Assembly: GCA_002070475.1 (NCBI GenBank)
Contig: MWDI01000022.1
Coordinates: 1-64,000, forward strand
Length of the DNA: 64,000 bases
Source: Firmicutes bacterium ADurb.Bin146
Lineage (GTDB): Bacteria > Bacillota > Clostridia > DUPQ01
Direction of reading: 5' to 3'
The number at the start of each line of letters is the position of its first letter. The first letter of the stretch is position 1. The position numbers and the translations under genes are program-made. Of the stretch, positions 20,658 through 28,221 are shown piece by piece. The notes below the pieces were generated by a model. The model saw nothing but the letters and a program-made list of their open reading frames with translations, made no database searches and had not been told where the DNA came from.

Positions 20658-21186
20658 TGATGTTAGCGAGATAATGATACCAAAAGAAAGACTTGATGAA
20701 ATATGTACGCAACTTGGAGAAAAAATTTCTGAAGACTACAAAGACAAGAAATTAATTTTGGTAGGGATAATGAAAGGCGGATTAATATTTTTATCCGATC
20801 TTTTAAGGAAGATAACAATCCCTGTGGAATTCGGTACTGTAACTGCATCAAGTTATGGTCAAGGTACATCGTCAAGCGGCCAGGTAAAAATACTCCAGGA
20901 TCTGGATATGGAAATAAGGGATAAGGATATAATAATTGTAGAGGATCTTATAGATACAGGTCACACATTAAAGTATTTAAAGGAATTCTTTGCATTAAGA
21001 GGACCAAACAGCGTAAAGATATGTTGTATGCTTGATAAGCCTTCAAGACGTGAAAAACAGGTTCAAGTTGATTATATTGGAATGGAGATACCAGATAAAT
21101 TTGTGGTAGGATATGGAATGGATTTCAATGAGAAATATAGAAATCTCGCAGATGTTTGCGTTTTGAAAGAAGAGCTCTATAAATAG
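20641..21186 (+). CDS. hpt: Hypoxanthine phosphoribosyltransferase
   Basis: 181 residues, normal. It salvages hypoxanthine (and usually guanine) with PRPP. The PRPP-binding signature IIIVEDLIDTGHTL is intact near residue 100, and the early VGIMKGGLIFLSDLLR loop matches the family. tilS-hpt-ftsH is a common Firmicutes gene order. An insertion sequence sits right behind it: the stop codon (21184-21186) lies inside the 13-bp target duplication, so the protein is complete. Confidence 0.96.
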   Translation: MSALYDDVSEIMIPKERLDEICTQLGEKISEDYKDKKLILVGIMKGGLIFLSDLLRKITIPVEFGTVTASSYGQGTSSSGQVKILQDLDMEIRDKDIIIVEDLIDTGHTLKYLKEFFALRGPNSVKICCMLDKPSRREKQVQVDYIGMEIPDKFVVGYGMDFNEKYRNLADVCVLKEELYK

Positions 21187-21189
21187 CAT
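21177..21189 (+). repeat. Left target-site duplication of the IS element (13 bp)
   Basis: CTATAAATAGCAT directly abuts the left inverted repeat and is repeated exactly at 22894-22906 against the right one. It contains the end of hpt. Confidence 0.9.
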
Positions 21190-21215
21190 GGTGAATTGAA
21201 AAATTAAATTCCAGT
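21190..21215 (+). repeat. Left terminal inverted repeat of the IS
   Basis: 26 bp starting GGTGAATTG, an exact reverse complement of 22868-22893. Confidence 0.95.
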
Positions 21216-21240
21216 ACTAGATGGAAAAAGAAAATTGCAC

Positions 21241-21277
21241 AAGAAACTTCCATAAACAAGGTAGGAGTTTCTTTTTT
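21241..21277 (+). terminator. Inward-facing terminator in the left end of the IS
   Basis: A 10-bp stem (21241-21250 with 21264-21273, one G-T wobble) with a 13-base loop is followed by a run of six T. It faces the + strand, so it would stop transcripts coming from hpt before they run antisense through the transposase gene. Confidence 0.75.
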
Positions 21278-21473
21278 CGATAAGGCAAACTATTGTTTTT
21301 TATTTGAAAAAGGGATATAGTGACTATGCCTGGATAAATGAAAGGCACAGCAAAGCCGAGGCTGGATTGGTTAATTTTTAAAATTCGCACAATTAAAATC
21401 CAGTCGCGTGAGGCTTGTTGTATATGGTGAAGACGACCCGTATTATCCCCGGTTAATGGGGAGGTTCGACGTC

Positions 21474-22754
21474 CTAGAGGTTGTCCGGCCTCTTGTAGAC
21501 GTGGCCCAGAAGGCAAGGTTTCAATGTGACCTTGTCTTTTTCTATGCAGCTCACATTAAGAATGTCTGCTGTTTCCCTCCCATAAAGGAACACGAACATC
21601 TCATAAGGGGTCCTGTCCGCCAGGGACTTCCTCGGTGTCGAGTTGATATGGGAGAACATGACGTCCAGATCCTCCTGGCTCATCCTGTCCAATTGGTACT
21701 TGTTAGGTATTATGTCCCTGATATAGTTGTGATTGTTTTCCACATGAGGCTTCTGGCTGGCCTGCATCGGGTCGCAGTAGAACATCCTGCATCTGGTAGA
21801 GCCGTCAGGTCCTGACTCGAACATGGAATATTTCTCGAATTCAGGCCCCCTGTCTGCAAGAATCACAGGGAAGAGGGTGCTGAATAGCTGTTTTCCCAGA
21901 GTGTTCTGGAGCATGTCCAGTTTCTCTGACATTGACCTGGAAGTCTTCTCTCTGTGCATGAACCCTATCATAAGCTTGGTCTGGTTATGGATGATAGTCT
22001 GTATGTAAGGGCCTTCCAGAGCATTCATCACAGTGTCCATCTCTGCATAGGGGGTATCAGGATTTTTCGACAGGAAATTCAGGAAATCACTGTATGTCCT
22101 CCCTGAATAGTCCGCTCTTTCTTTCCTCGGCTTGTGCTTGCCCCTGTACCGCTTCCTGTTGACCTGCTCTTTGAGGGAGAAGCAGTCTATGCCCAATGTT
22201 ATGAAAACGCCAGTCTCTATGTAGTGGTATATGGTCCTCTCGCTTAAATCTATCTCGTCTTTGTGTGAGGCCAGTATCTGATGCACTGACTGCCCTTTCT
22301 TGAGAAGCGGAGCCAATATGCCGCCAATCCTGAGCATATCTTTGGCTGTTATGCCTATTCCTTCTCTCGATTCTACGAGCTTCTCTTTGTACTCTTCATC
22401 GGCGCGTTCGGCGTTGTATATGTACCTGTCGAGGCAGCATCTGCTGAATTTGTCGCATTTGTTGCATGCTCCTGGAGATATGTCCCTTCTTGTGCACTTA
22501 GGTTCCTCATACCTTTCGCAGCTTCCTATGCATTTTTTCCCGCACTCCCTGGCATGTACGCATATCGTAGGCCTATTGTATGTGTTGCGTGGCTTCTTGA
22601 TCCTATGTTTTCTGATCTCTTTTGCTATGGTCGAAGGGTCTTTGTTTATCACACTCGCTATGCCAGCTTTTGATGATCCGTTCTCAATTCCAGCCTGTAT
22701 AATCTTCCTGTCGTCTATAGTCATATGTTTGTTGTTATATGGTGGTCTTCTCAT
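21474..22754 (-). CDS. IS30-family transposase
   Basis: 426 residues, longer than the roughly 380 of classical IS30. The N-terminal helix-turn-helix region has the IS30-like stretch MTIDDRKIIQAGIENGSSKA and STIAKEIRKHR. A Cys-rich segment follows (residues about 65-105, at least eight Cys), a probable zinc-binding part of the N-terminal region. The DDE catalytic residues are in YAEMDTVMN, ILADRGPEF and KPHVENNHNYIRD. A GGAAAGGA ribosome site precedes the ATG. No frameshift or stop is seen, so it is likely functional. Confidence 0.93.
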   Translation of the reverse strand: MRRPPYNNKHMTIDDRKIIQAGIENGSSKAGIASVINKDPSTIAKEIRKHRIKKPRNTYNRPTICVHARECGKKCIGSCERYEEPKCTRRDISPGACNKCDKFSRCCLDRYIYNAERADEEYKEKLVESREGIGITAKDMLRIGGILAPLLKKGQSVHQILASHKDEIDLSERTIYHYIETGVFITLGIDCFSLKEQVNRKRYRGKHKPRKERADYSGRTYSDFLNFLSKNPDTPYAEMDTVMNALEGPYIQTIIHNQTKLMIGFMHREKTSRSMSEKLDMLQNTLGKQLFSTLFPVILADRGPEFEKYSMFESGPDGSTRCRMFYCDPMQASQKPHVENNHNYIRDIIPNKYQLDRMSQEDLDVMFSHINSTPRKSLADRTPYEMFVFLYGRETADILNVSCIEKDKVTLKPCLLGHVYKRPDNL

Positions 22755-22867
22755 GTCTTCGTCCTTTCCATACGAGACGTCTTCATTAAGACACTATATA
22801 GACTTATGTCATGCAAGACAACAGCTGGAATTTGATGCATAACTAAATTCCATTCGCGTCCTCTAGC

Positions 22868-22893
22868 ACTGGAATTTAATTTTTCAATTCACC
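22868..22893 (-). repeat. Right terminal inverted repeat of the IS
   Basis: 26 bp ending CAATTCACC, an exact reverse complement of 21190-21215. A related 26-bp sequence lies at 50-75. Confidence 0.95.
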
Positions 22894-22906
22894 CTATAAA
22901 TAGCAT
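22894..22906 (+). repeat. Right target-site duplication of the IS (13 bp)
   Basis: Second exact copy of the 13-bp repeat at 21177-21189. Removing the element and one copy would leave about 82 bp between hpt and ftsH. Confidence 0.9.
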
Positions 22907-22929
22907 AAATGAAGTTTATGTGAACTTTG

Positions 22930-22958
22930 TTGCATTACTTATTCACATATGCTAATAT
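22930..22958 (+). promoter_or_regulatory. Promoter of ftsH
   Basis: TTGCAT at 22930-22935, 17 bp, TAATAT at 22953-22958. It lies outside the IS and so predates the insertion. It would keep ftsH expressed despite the interruption of the operon. Confidence 0.75.
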
Positions 22959-22985
22959 GTTTTATCAGGTATAAGGAGATGACTT

Positions 22986-24821
22986 TTGAAAAAATACAAA
23001 AATATTAGCTTCTATGTAATAACATTTATAATCCTGGTGATACTGATTTCACTTTTCACAAATCAGAACTCTGTAAAAGAACTGGGATATTCAGAATTTT
23101 TAAACCAGCTGGAAAAACAGAATGTTTCTGAAGTTGTTATTCGCACAAGCACTCTATCAGTAACCTTAAAGGAACCTATAAAAGATGGTAACAAGATTTT
23201 TTATGTTAATGTTGAAAATCTTGATAAGATTGAAGATATTTTAAATCAAGCAAGACTCACAGATCCGGATCTTTCTTACACATGGAAACCGGAAACTACA
23301 TCATGGTGGCTTTCACTACTTCCTTCTTTTATTATACTTGCTGTTGTTGTAATAATATTTTTTGTTTTTATGAACAAACAAGCAGGAGCGAATAATTCCG
23401 CTATGTCTTTTGGAAAAAGCAGAGCCAGGGAATATAGTGATAAAGACAGGAGGGTCACATTCCTTGATGTAGCTGGAGCAGATGAAGAGAAAGCCGAACT
23501 TGAGGAAGTAGTGGATTTTCTAAAACAACCGGAAAAATATAAGAAACTAGGTGCAAGAATACCAAAAGGTATGCTTATAGTAGGACCTCCAGGAACAGGA
23601 AAAACATTACTTGCCAGAGCTGTTGCTGGTGAAGCAGGCGTACCTTTTTTCAGTATAAGCGGTTCAGATTTCGTTGAAATGTTTGTTGGTGTAGGAGCGT
23701 CAAGAGTAAGGGATTTATTTACTCAGGCAAAAGCAAAAGCTCCTTGCATAATTTTTATTGATGAAATAGATGCGGTAGGCCGTCACAGAGGAGCAGGTCT
23801 CGGAGGAGGCAATGATGAAAGAGAACAGACTCTTAATCAGCTTTTAGTGGAGATGGACGGTTTTACTATTGATCAAGGGATTATTATTCTTGCTGCAACG
23901 AACAGGCCTGATATACTGGATCCTGCTCTGCTTCGTCCTGGCAGATTTGATAGGCGCGTATATGTTAATTATCCAGATGCAAAAGGAAGATATGAGATTC
24001 TTTTAGTTCACACACGAAACAAGAAACTTGATACTGATGTTGATTTGCATGAGATATCAAAGATTACCCCGATGTTTACTGGAGCTGATATCGAAAACCT
24101 CATGAATGAAGCTGCTATACTCGCAGCAAAAAAGAACAAAGAAAAGATTTCCATGGAGGAAATAAGGGAATCCATTTATAAAGTCGCAATGGGTCCTGAA
24201 AAGAAAAGCAAAATTATTTCAGACAGTGAAAGGAAACTTACAGCATACCACGAATCAGGTCATGCAATTGCAATGAGAAGTGTCTCATCCACTTCAAAAG
24301 TTCAAAGAGTATCCATAATACCTGTCGGTCAGGCAGGCGGATATACTATGCCTATGGCTAACGAAGATAAATACTTCTATACCAAAAAGCAACTGCAAGA
24401 AGAAATTATAACCTTGCTTGGAGGGCGTGCAGCAGAAAAGATTTGTATTGGAGAAATAAGTACAGGAGCTTCGAATGATCTTCAAAGAGCAAATAAGATT
24501 GCAAGAAATATGATAGTTAAGTATGGGATGAGTGATAGCCTTGCGAATATAGTTTTTCAGGAGGATGACGAAGTATTTATCGGAAAAGATTACTCAAAGG
24601 TAAAGGGATACTCGGAAGAAATAGCAAATAAGATTGATATGGAAACTAAACGTATTATTGATGAGTCTTATGAGAAAGTAAAACAGATTTTGTCTGAAAA
24701 GAGAGATACTTTAGAGATATTAGCCCGTTCACTTCTAAAAAATGAAAAGGTAGAAGCGGATGAATTTGAAAGGATCTATAATGGCGAAAATCCTTTTGAA
24801 GTAGAGGCGCTGATAGCTTAA
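22986..24821 (+). CDS. ftsH: ATP-dependent zinc metalloprotease FtsH
   Basis: 611 residues, normal. It is a membrane-bound AAA+ protease that degrades misfolded membrane and regulatory proteins. Two membrane segments (about 7-25 and 108-130) flank a small extracytoplasmic domain. The AAA domain has Walker A GPPGTGKT near 200, Walker [13 protein letters not shown], and the SRH stretch [20 protein letters not shown]. The protease zinc motif HESGH is at residues 422-426. The start is TTG22986 with AAGGAGAT seven to ten bases upstream. Confidence 0.97.
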   Translation: MKKYKNISFYVITFIILVILISLFTNQNSVKELGYSEFLNQLEKQNVSEVVIRTSTLSVTLKEPIKDGNKIFYVNVENLDKIEDILNQARLTDPDLSYTWKPETTSWWLSLLPSFIILAVVVIIFFVFMNKQAGANNSAMSFGKSRAREYSDKDRRVTFLDVAGADEEKAELEEVVDFLKQPEKYKKLGARIPKGMLIVGPPGTGKTLLARAVAGEAGVPFFSISGSDFVEMFVGVGASRVRDLFTQAKAKAPCIIFIDEIDAVGRHRGAGLGGGNDEREQTLNQLLVEMDGFTIDQGIIILAATNRPDILDPALLRPGRFDRRVYVNYPDAKGRYEILLVHTRNKKLDTDVDLHEISKITPMFTGADIENLMNEAAILAAKKNKEKISMEEIRESIYKVAMGPEKKSKIISDSERKLTAYHESGHAIAMRSVSSTSKVQRVSIIPVGQAGGYTMPMANEDKYFYTKKQLQEEIITLLGGRAAEKICIGEISTGASNDLQRANKIARNMIVKYGMSDSLANIVFQEDDEVFIGKDYSKVKGYSEEIANKIDMETKRIIDESYEKVKQILSEKRDTLEILARSLLKNEKVEADEFERIYNGENPFEVEALIA

Positions 24822-24843
24822 AGATTTACTAATTGAATATAAT

Positions 24844-24958
24844 AACTTATCAAGAGTGGCTGAGAGACTGGCTCTATGACGCCCGGCAACCTGCAAAGCA
24901 AAGGTGCCAATTCCAAATAGATGAGGTAATTACAAGGTCTCATCAAGAGGCCTTTTTT
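24844..24958 (+). promoter_or_regulatory. SAM-I (S-box) riboswitch controlling metK
   Basis: The conserved S-box core is present: CTTATCAAGAG at 24846, GACTGGC, GCCCGGCAACC and AAGGTGCCAATTCC. P1 pairs 24846-24851 with 24920-24925. The same 3' strand (GATGAG) can instead pair with CTCATC at 24939-24944, forming an antiterminator. That excludes the terminator stem 24935-24941 with 24947-24953, which is followed by six T. When SAM binds, P1 forms and transcription should stop before metK, giving feedback on SAM synthesis. Confidence 0.96.
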
Positions 24959-24975
24959 ATGGAAAAGGAGATAAT

Positions 24976-26139
24976 ATGAGTTTAAGAAAAATATTTACAT
25001 CTGAATCGGTAACAGAAGGACATCCAGACAAGCTGTGTGACCAGATATCTGATGCTATTCTCGATGAGATACTTAGAAAAGACAGACAGGCAAGAGTCGC
25101 ATGTGAAACTGCAGTAACAACAGGATTAATTCATGTTATGGGAGAAATAACTACTGATTGCTATGTAGACATAGCAAAAATTGCCAGAGAAACAGCATTA
25201 TCAGTGGGTTATACAAGAGCGAAATTCGGTTTTGACGGAGAGACTTGCGGAGTGATTACTTCAATTAATGAACAATCAGCAGACATTGCTATGGGTGTGA
25301 ACAGTTCTTATGATCTTGCTGGAGAACAAGGAGCAGGAGATCAGGGAATGATGTTCGGATTTGCATGTGATGAAACAAAAGAACTTATGCCTTATCCAAT
25401 ACAAACTGCTCATAATCTTTGTAAAAGACTCTCCAAAGTCAGAAAAGAAAGCAATCATAAATATCTCAGACCAGACGGCAAAAGCCAGGTCACTATTGAG
25501 TATGACGGATATGTCCCCAAGCGAATTGATACAATTGTATTATCCTCTCAGCATAGTGATGAAATTACTATGAAAGAATTAAGAGAATATTTGACTGATG
25601 AAGTTATTCTGCCTGCTGTAGATAATGCAATGATAGACAGCAAAACAAAAATCTATATTAATCCTACAGGAAGATTTGTTATCGGCGGACCAATGGGAGA
25701 TTCCGGGTTAACTGGAAGAAAGATAATAGTGGACACATATGGAGGCATGGGACGGCATGGAGGAGGTGCTTTTTCTGGTAAGGACCCTTCAAAAGTCGAT
25801 CGTTCAGCAGCATATGCTGCAAGATATGCTGCAAAAAATATTGTCGCAAGCGGAGTCGCAAAGAGATGTGAAATTCAAATTGCTTATGCGATAGGTATGG
25901 CAAAACCTGTATCTGTTGTTGTAGATACTTTTGGCACTGCTTTGATAGATGATGAAATTATCGCTAAAGCTGTTATGCAAGTATTTGACCTTCGTCCTCA
26001 TTCGATTATAGAGTCTCTTGGTTTAAAAAATCCAATTTACAAGCAGGTTGCAGCATATGGCCATTTTGGAAGGTCGGATCTTGATCTTCCATGGGAGAAA
26101 ACAGACAAAGCAGACATTTTAAGAGACATGCTAAAATAA
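24976..26139 (+). CDS. metK: S-adenosylmethionine synthetase
   Basis: 387 residues, normal. It makes SAM from methionine and ATP. Family motifs: [20 protein letters not shown] at the start with the conserved His, [15 protein letters not shown] near residue 117, the GGxG ATP-binding loop [15 protein letters not shown] near 257, and [16 protein letters not shown]. It has an AAAAGGAG ribosome site and is governed by the SAM-I riboswitch directly upstream. It is monocistronic, with a terminator after it. SahH and PNP, about 7 kb downstream, act on the product of SAM use. Confidence 0.98.
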   Translation: MSLRKIFTSESVTEGHPDKLCDQISDAILDEILRKDRQARVACETAVTTGLIHVMGEITTDCYVDIAKIARETALSVGYTRAKFGFDGETCGVITSINEQSADIAMGVNSSYDLAGEQGAGDQGMMFGFACDETKELMPYPIQTAHNLCKRLSKVRKESNHKYLRPDGKSQVTIEYDGYVPKRIDTIVLSSQHSDEITMKELREYLTDEVILPAVDNAMIDSKTKIYINPTGRFVIGGPMGDSGLTGRKIIVDTYGGMGRHGGGAFSGKDPSKVDRSAAYAARYAAKNIVASGVAKRCEIQIAYAIGMAKPVSVVVDTFGTALIDDEIIAKAVMQVFDLRPHSIIESLGLKNPIYKQVAAYGHFGRSDLDLPWEKTDKADILRDMLK

Positions 26140-26165
26140 ATTTTCTTAATATCAAAAATAAACTG

Positions 26166-26192
26166 AAAGACTGCAGATGCAGTCTTTATTTT
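26166..26192 (+). terminator. Terminator of metK
   Basis: Perfect 9-bp stem (26166-26174 with 26179-26187), 4-base loop AGAT, then a T-rich tail. Confidence 0.9.
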
Positions 26193-26207
26193 TACTAAAA
26201 AATAACA

Positions 26208-26213
26208 TATAAT
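26208..26213 (+). promoter_or_regulatory. -10 box giving a leaderless mRNA for the ComFC-like gene
   Basis: Perfect TATAAT with exactly six bases before the ATG at 26220, so transcription should start on the A of the ATG. A weak TTTATT at 26185-26190 is at 17-bp spacing. No ribosome site is present. Confidence 0.55.
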
Positions 26214-26219
26214 GTCAGT

Positions 26220-26792
26220 ATGAGTGATTTTATGCAATTTATTTTTCCAAATGAAAAATATGATGATATTAATAGCCTTAAGTTTGATGCACATATCATA
26301 GATAACCACATTTACTTTGTAGAGTATAACGATGTTATATCTTCTATAATAAAATATGCTAAATATACACATCATCCTGCTTCTTTTGTTCTAATCGGAA
26401 AGAAAATTGCACAGATATTGAAGAAAACAAATTTAACTGCAGATTTGATAACTTATGTACCTATGCATTTTAAAGCACAAAAAAAAAGAGGATTCAATCA
26501 ATCTATGATACTTGCAAAGGAAATATCAAAAACTACAGGAATACCAATATGTCATGAAGCTTTAAGAAAAATAAAGCAAACATGCAATCAGGCATCTTTA
26601 AATGCTTCAATGAGATTGGTCAATCTCAAAGGAGTATTTTTTGCAGATGATAGATATACAGCGGGTAGAAGAATAATTATTGTTGATGACATATATACAA
26701 CAGGTACCACCTTAAATGAATGTAGAAATGCATTGATTGAAAGTATGGCTGATTCAGTAATATATTTGACTATCACAAAAAGAAATATATAA
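26220..26792 (+). CDS. ComFC-like phosphoribosyltransferase-fold protein
   Basis: 190 residues. The PRPP-binding motif IIIVDDIYTTGTTLNECRNAL is intact near the C-terminus, and YVPMHFKAQKKRGFNQSMILAKEI is the typical ComF stretch (P.h..r...RGfNQ...la). ComFC takes part in natural transformation in several bacteria; relatives may have other roles. The four-Cys zinc finger that usually opens ComFC proteins is missing: the N-terminus instead begins MSDFMQFIFPNEKYDDIN. No other competence gene is nearby. The start lacks a Shine-Dalgarno sequence and looks leaderless. Confidence 0.8.
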   Translation: MSDFMQFIFPNEKYDDINSLKFDAHIIDNHIYFVEYNDVISSIIKYAKYTHHPASFVLIGKKIAQILKKTNLTADLITYVPMHFKAQKKRGFNQSMILAKEISKTTGIPICHEALRKIKQTCNQASLNASMRLVNLKGVFFADDRYTAGRRIIIVDDIYTTGTTLNECRNALIESMADSVIYLTITKRNI

Positions 26793-26799
26793 TTGTGTA

Positions 26800-26827
26800 T
26801 TGACAAATAATGTAAATAATATAATAT
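26800..26827 (+). promoter_or_regulatory. Promoter of the Tad-like locus
   Basis: Perfect TTGACA at 26800-26805 and TAATAT at 26822-26827 with 16-bp spacing, followed by AGGAGG and the first gene at 26850. No other promoter is obvious before 32700, so the nine or so genes are probably one transcript. Confidence 0.75.
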
Positions 26828-26849
26828 CTATTTATTCTCAGGAGGAATT

Positions 26850-28220
26850 ATGTTTTACAGTGAAAGATACAAGATTATACAACCTTTGTTTATAAATCCA
26901 AAAGAATCGAAATATCTTGTGTTTGATGAAATAGACAAATGCAAAAAAGTAATAAGTGAAAAAAACGATAAGGACGAAATAGGATTTGACATTGAGGACA
27001 TTGCTAAGATAGAACACATAGGAATACCAAAAATTACTGACTATTTTGAAGTTAACGGATGTTTCTGTATTGTTCATGAGTATATTGAAGGAGAAACACT
27101 AAAAAATTATGTTGACAAGAAAGGGGTACTTGATACATATGAAGCTCTTGATATATTTATAAAGATTCTATATACAGTAAAATTTCTTCATGATATAAAA
27201 CCTTTTGAGGTAATTCATGGGAATATTCATGATGAAAATGTAGTTTTAGCTAATGATGAAGTCTACTTAACTGATTATGGAACAAAGGATGAAAAAAGGA
27301 ATCCATATCAAGCTCCAGAAGTAATAATAGGCATTAAAAAAAGCAAGCACCAAGATATTTACTCATTAGGGATGCTTTTAAATTACATGCTTACCGGCAG
27401 TTATAAAAAACCTAGTCATTCTTTAAAAAGTAACAATGGTACTGATTCGATAATTATTAGGAGCACAAGTGTGAATTATAATAATCGTTTTAATGATGTC
27501 GGAATTCTCATAACTGAGTGTGAACGACTGTACAGGAATTTAGCATCGGATGGTTCAAAGCATGTATCAAAAATTTTTGCATTAAACGGAAGCCATGATG
27601 CTATATTTGAGTTTGCCAAGACTTATTGCAAGGCTATATCAGATGACATCCTTGTTATCGATGCCGATATGCTTCATCCGTCTTTTAATGCTGATAGTTA
27701 TGTTCTAAATTATGATCTCCAGACTTTAATGGATATGGTTTCCAAAGGAGAAGACGATTCCTTAGTATTAAAAAAAGCTAAGATTGGGACTAAAGTATAT
27801 ATAATACCAAGTGTTATACGTATTGAAGGATATGAAAATGTGACATTTGCTTCATTTTATAATCTTTTAACAAGACTTGCAGAAGATTTTAATATGATAT
27901 TTATAAGATGTTCGGATTTCATATATGATTCTTTGACTATAAATACATATTCTATTGCTGACCAGATAATACACATAATGACAGATCCTTTGAATGATAT
28001 AAGGCTGTTTAATAAAATAAGCGAGTATCTCTGTTCAAGACATGACATAGATAATAAAAGATTTAATGCATTCATTTATAAAGTTAAAGCCAAAGACATT
28101 ATTACAGCTGGGATTAAAGAAAACTTATATGGTGAATACCTTGGTATAGTTAATAGTCAAAGTAAAAATTTTTACAAAGATTTACTTAACATTACTGAAA
28201 AAATCAGGAGGAAGTCTTGA
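26850..28220 (+). CDS. Pseudokinase fused to a degenerate TadZ/MinD-like domain
   Basis: 456 residues in two parts. Residues about 1-200 have the pattern of a protein-kinase fold: a hinge FCIVHEYIEGETLKNYV, a catalytic-loop equivalent HGNIHDEN (123-130), DYG (142-144) in place of DFG, APE (155-157) and HQDIYSLG. The HRD aspartate is Asn and the following Lys is His, and no glycine loop is seen, so catalysis is unlikely. Residues about 240-420 follow the TadZ/CpaE pattern of MinD-like ATPases (DILVIDADMLHPS, YDLQTLMDMV, VYIIPSVI, FNMIFIRCSD, ADQIIHIMTDP). The Walker A loop is lost (FALNGSHDA). TadZ localises Tad machines; the kinase-like half is unusual. It is the first gene of the locus, ending 1 nt before tadA. 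Confidence 0.72.
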   Translation: MFYSERYKIIQPLFINPKESKYLVFDEIDKCKKVISEKNDKDEIGFDIEDIAKIEHIGIPKITDYFEVNGCFCIVHEYIEGETLKNYVDKKGVLDTYEALDIFIKILYTVKFLHDIKPFEVIHGNIHDENVVLANDEVYLTDYGTKDEKRNPYQAPEVIIGIKKSKHQDIYSLGMLLNYMLTGSYKKPSHSLKSNNGTDSIIIRSTSVNYNNRFNDVGILITECERLYRNLASDGSKHVSKIFALNGSHDAIFEFAKTYCKAISDDILVIDADMLHPSFNADSYVLNYDLQTLMDMVSKGEDDSLVLKKAKIGTKVYIIPSVIRIEGYENVTFASFYNLLTRLAEDFNMIFIRCSDFIYDSLTINTYSIADQIIHIMTDPLNDIRLFNKISEYLCSRHDIDNKRFNAFIYKVKAKDIITAGIKENLYGEYLGIVNSQSKNFYKDLLNITEKIRRKS

Positions 28221-28221
28221 T

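Larger units (their letters stand above)
21190..22893 (-). mobile_element. Complete IS30-family insertion sequence (1704 bp)
   Basis: Both ends carry a perfect 26-bp terminal inverted repeat (21190-21215 and 22868-22893) whose similarity extends a few bases further after one mismatch. The element holds a single transposase gene on the - strand and is flanked by an exact 13-bp direct repeat. Its coding DNA is visibly richer in G and C than the neighbouring genes, which suggests a different origin. All parts needed for activity look intact. It separates hpt from ftsH. Confidence 0.95.

Noticed and set aside
21408-21815. A 135-residue open frame on the + strand inside the IS
   Set aside because: It is antisense to the intact transposase gene, has no ribosome site or recognisable product, and follows the higher GC content of the element.
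26850-27450. Annotation as an active serine/threonine kinase
   Set aside because: The catalytic Asp and Lys of the HRD loop and the glycine loop are missing.
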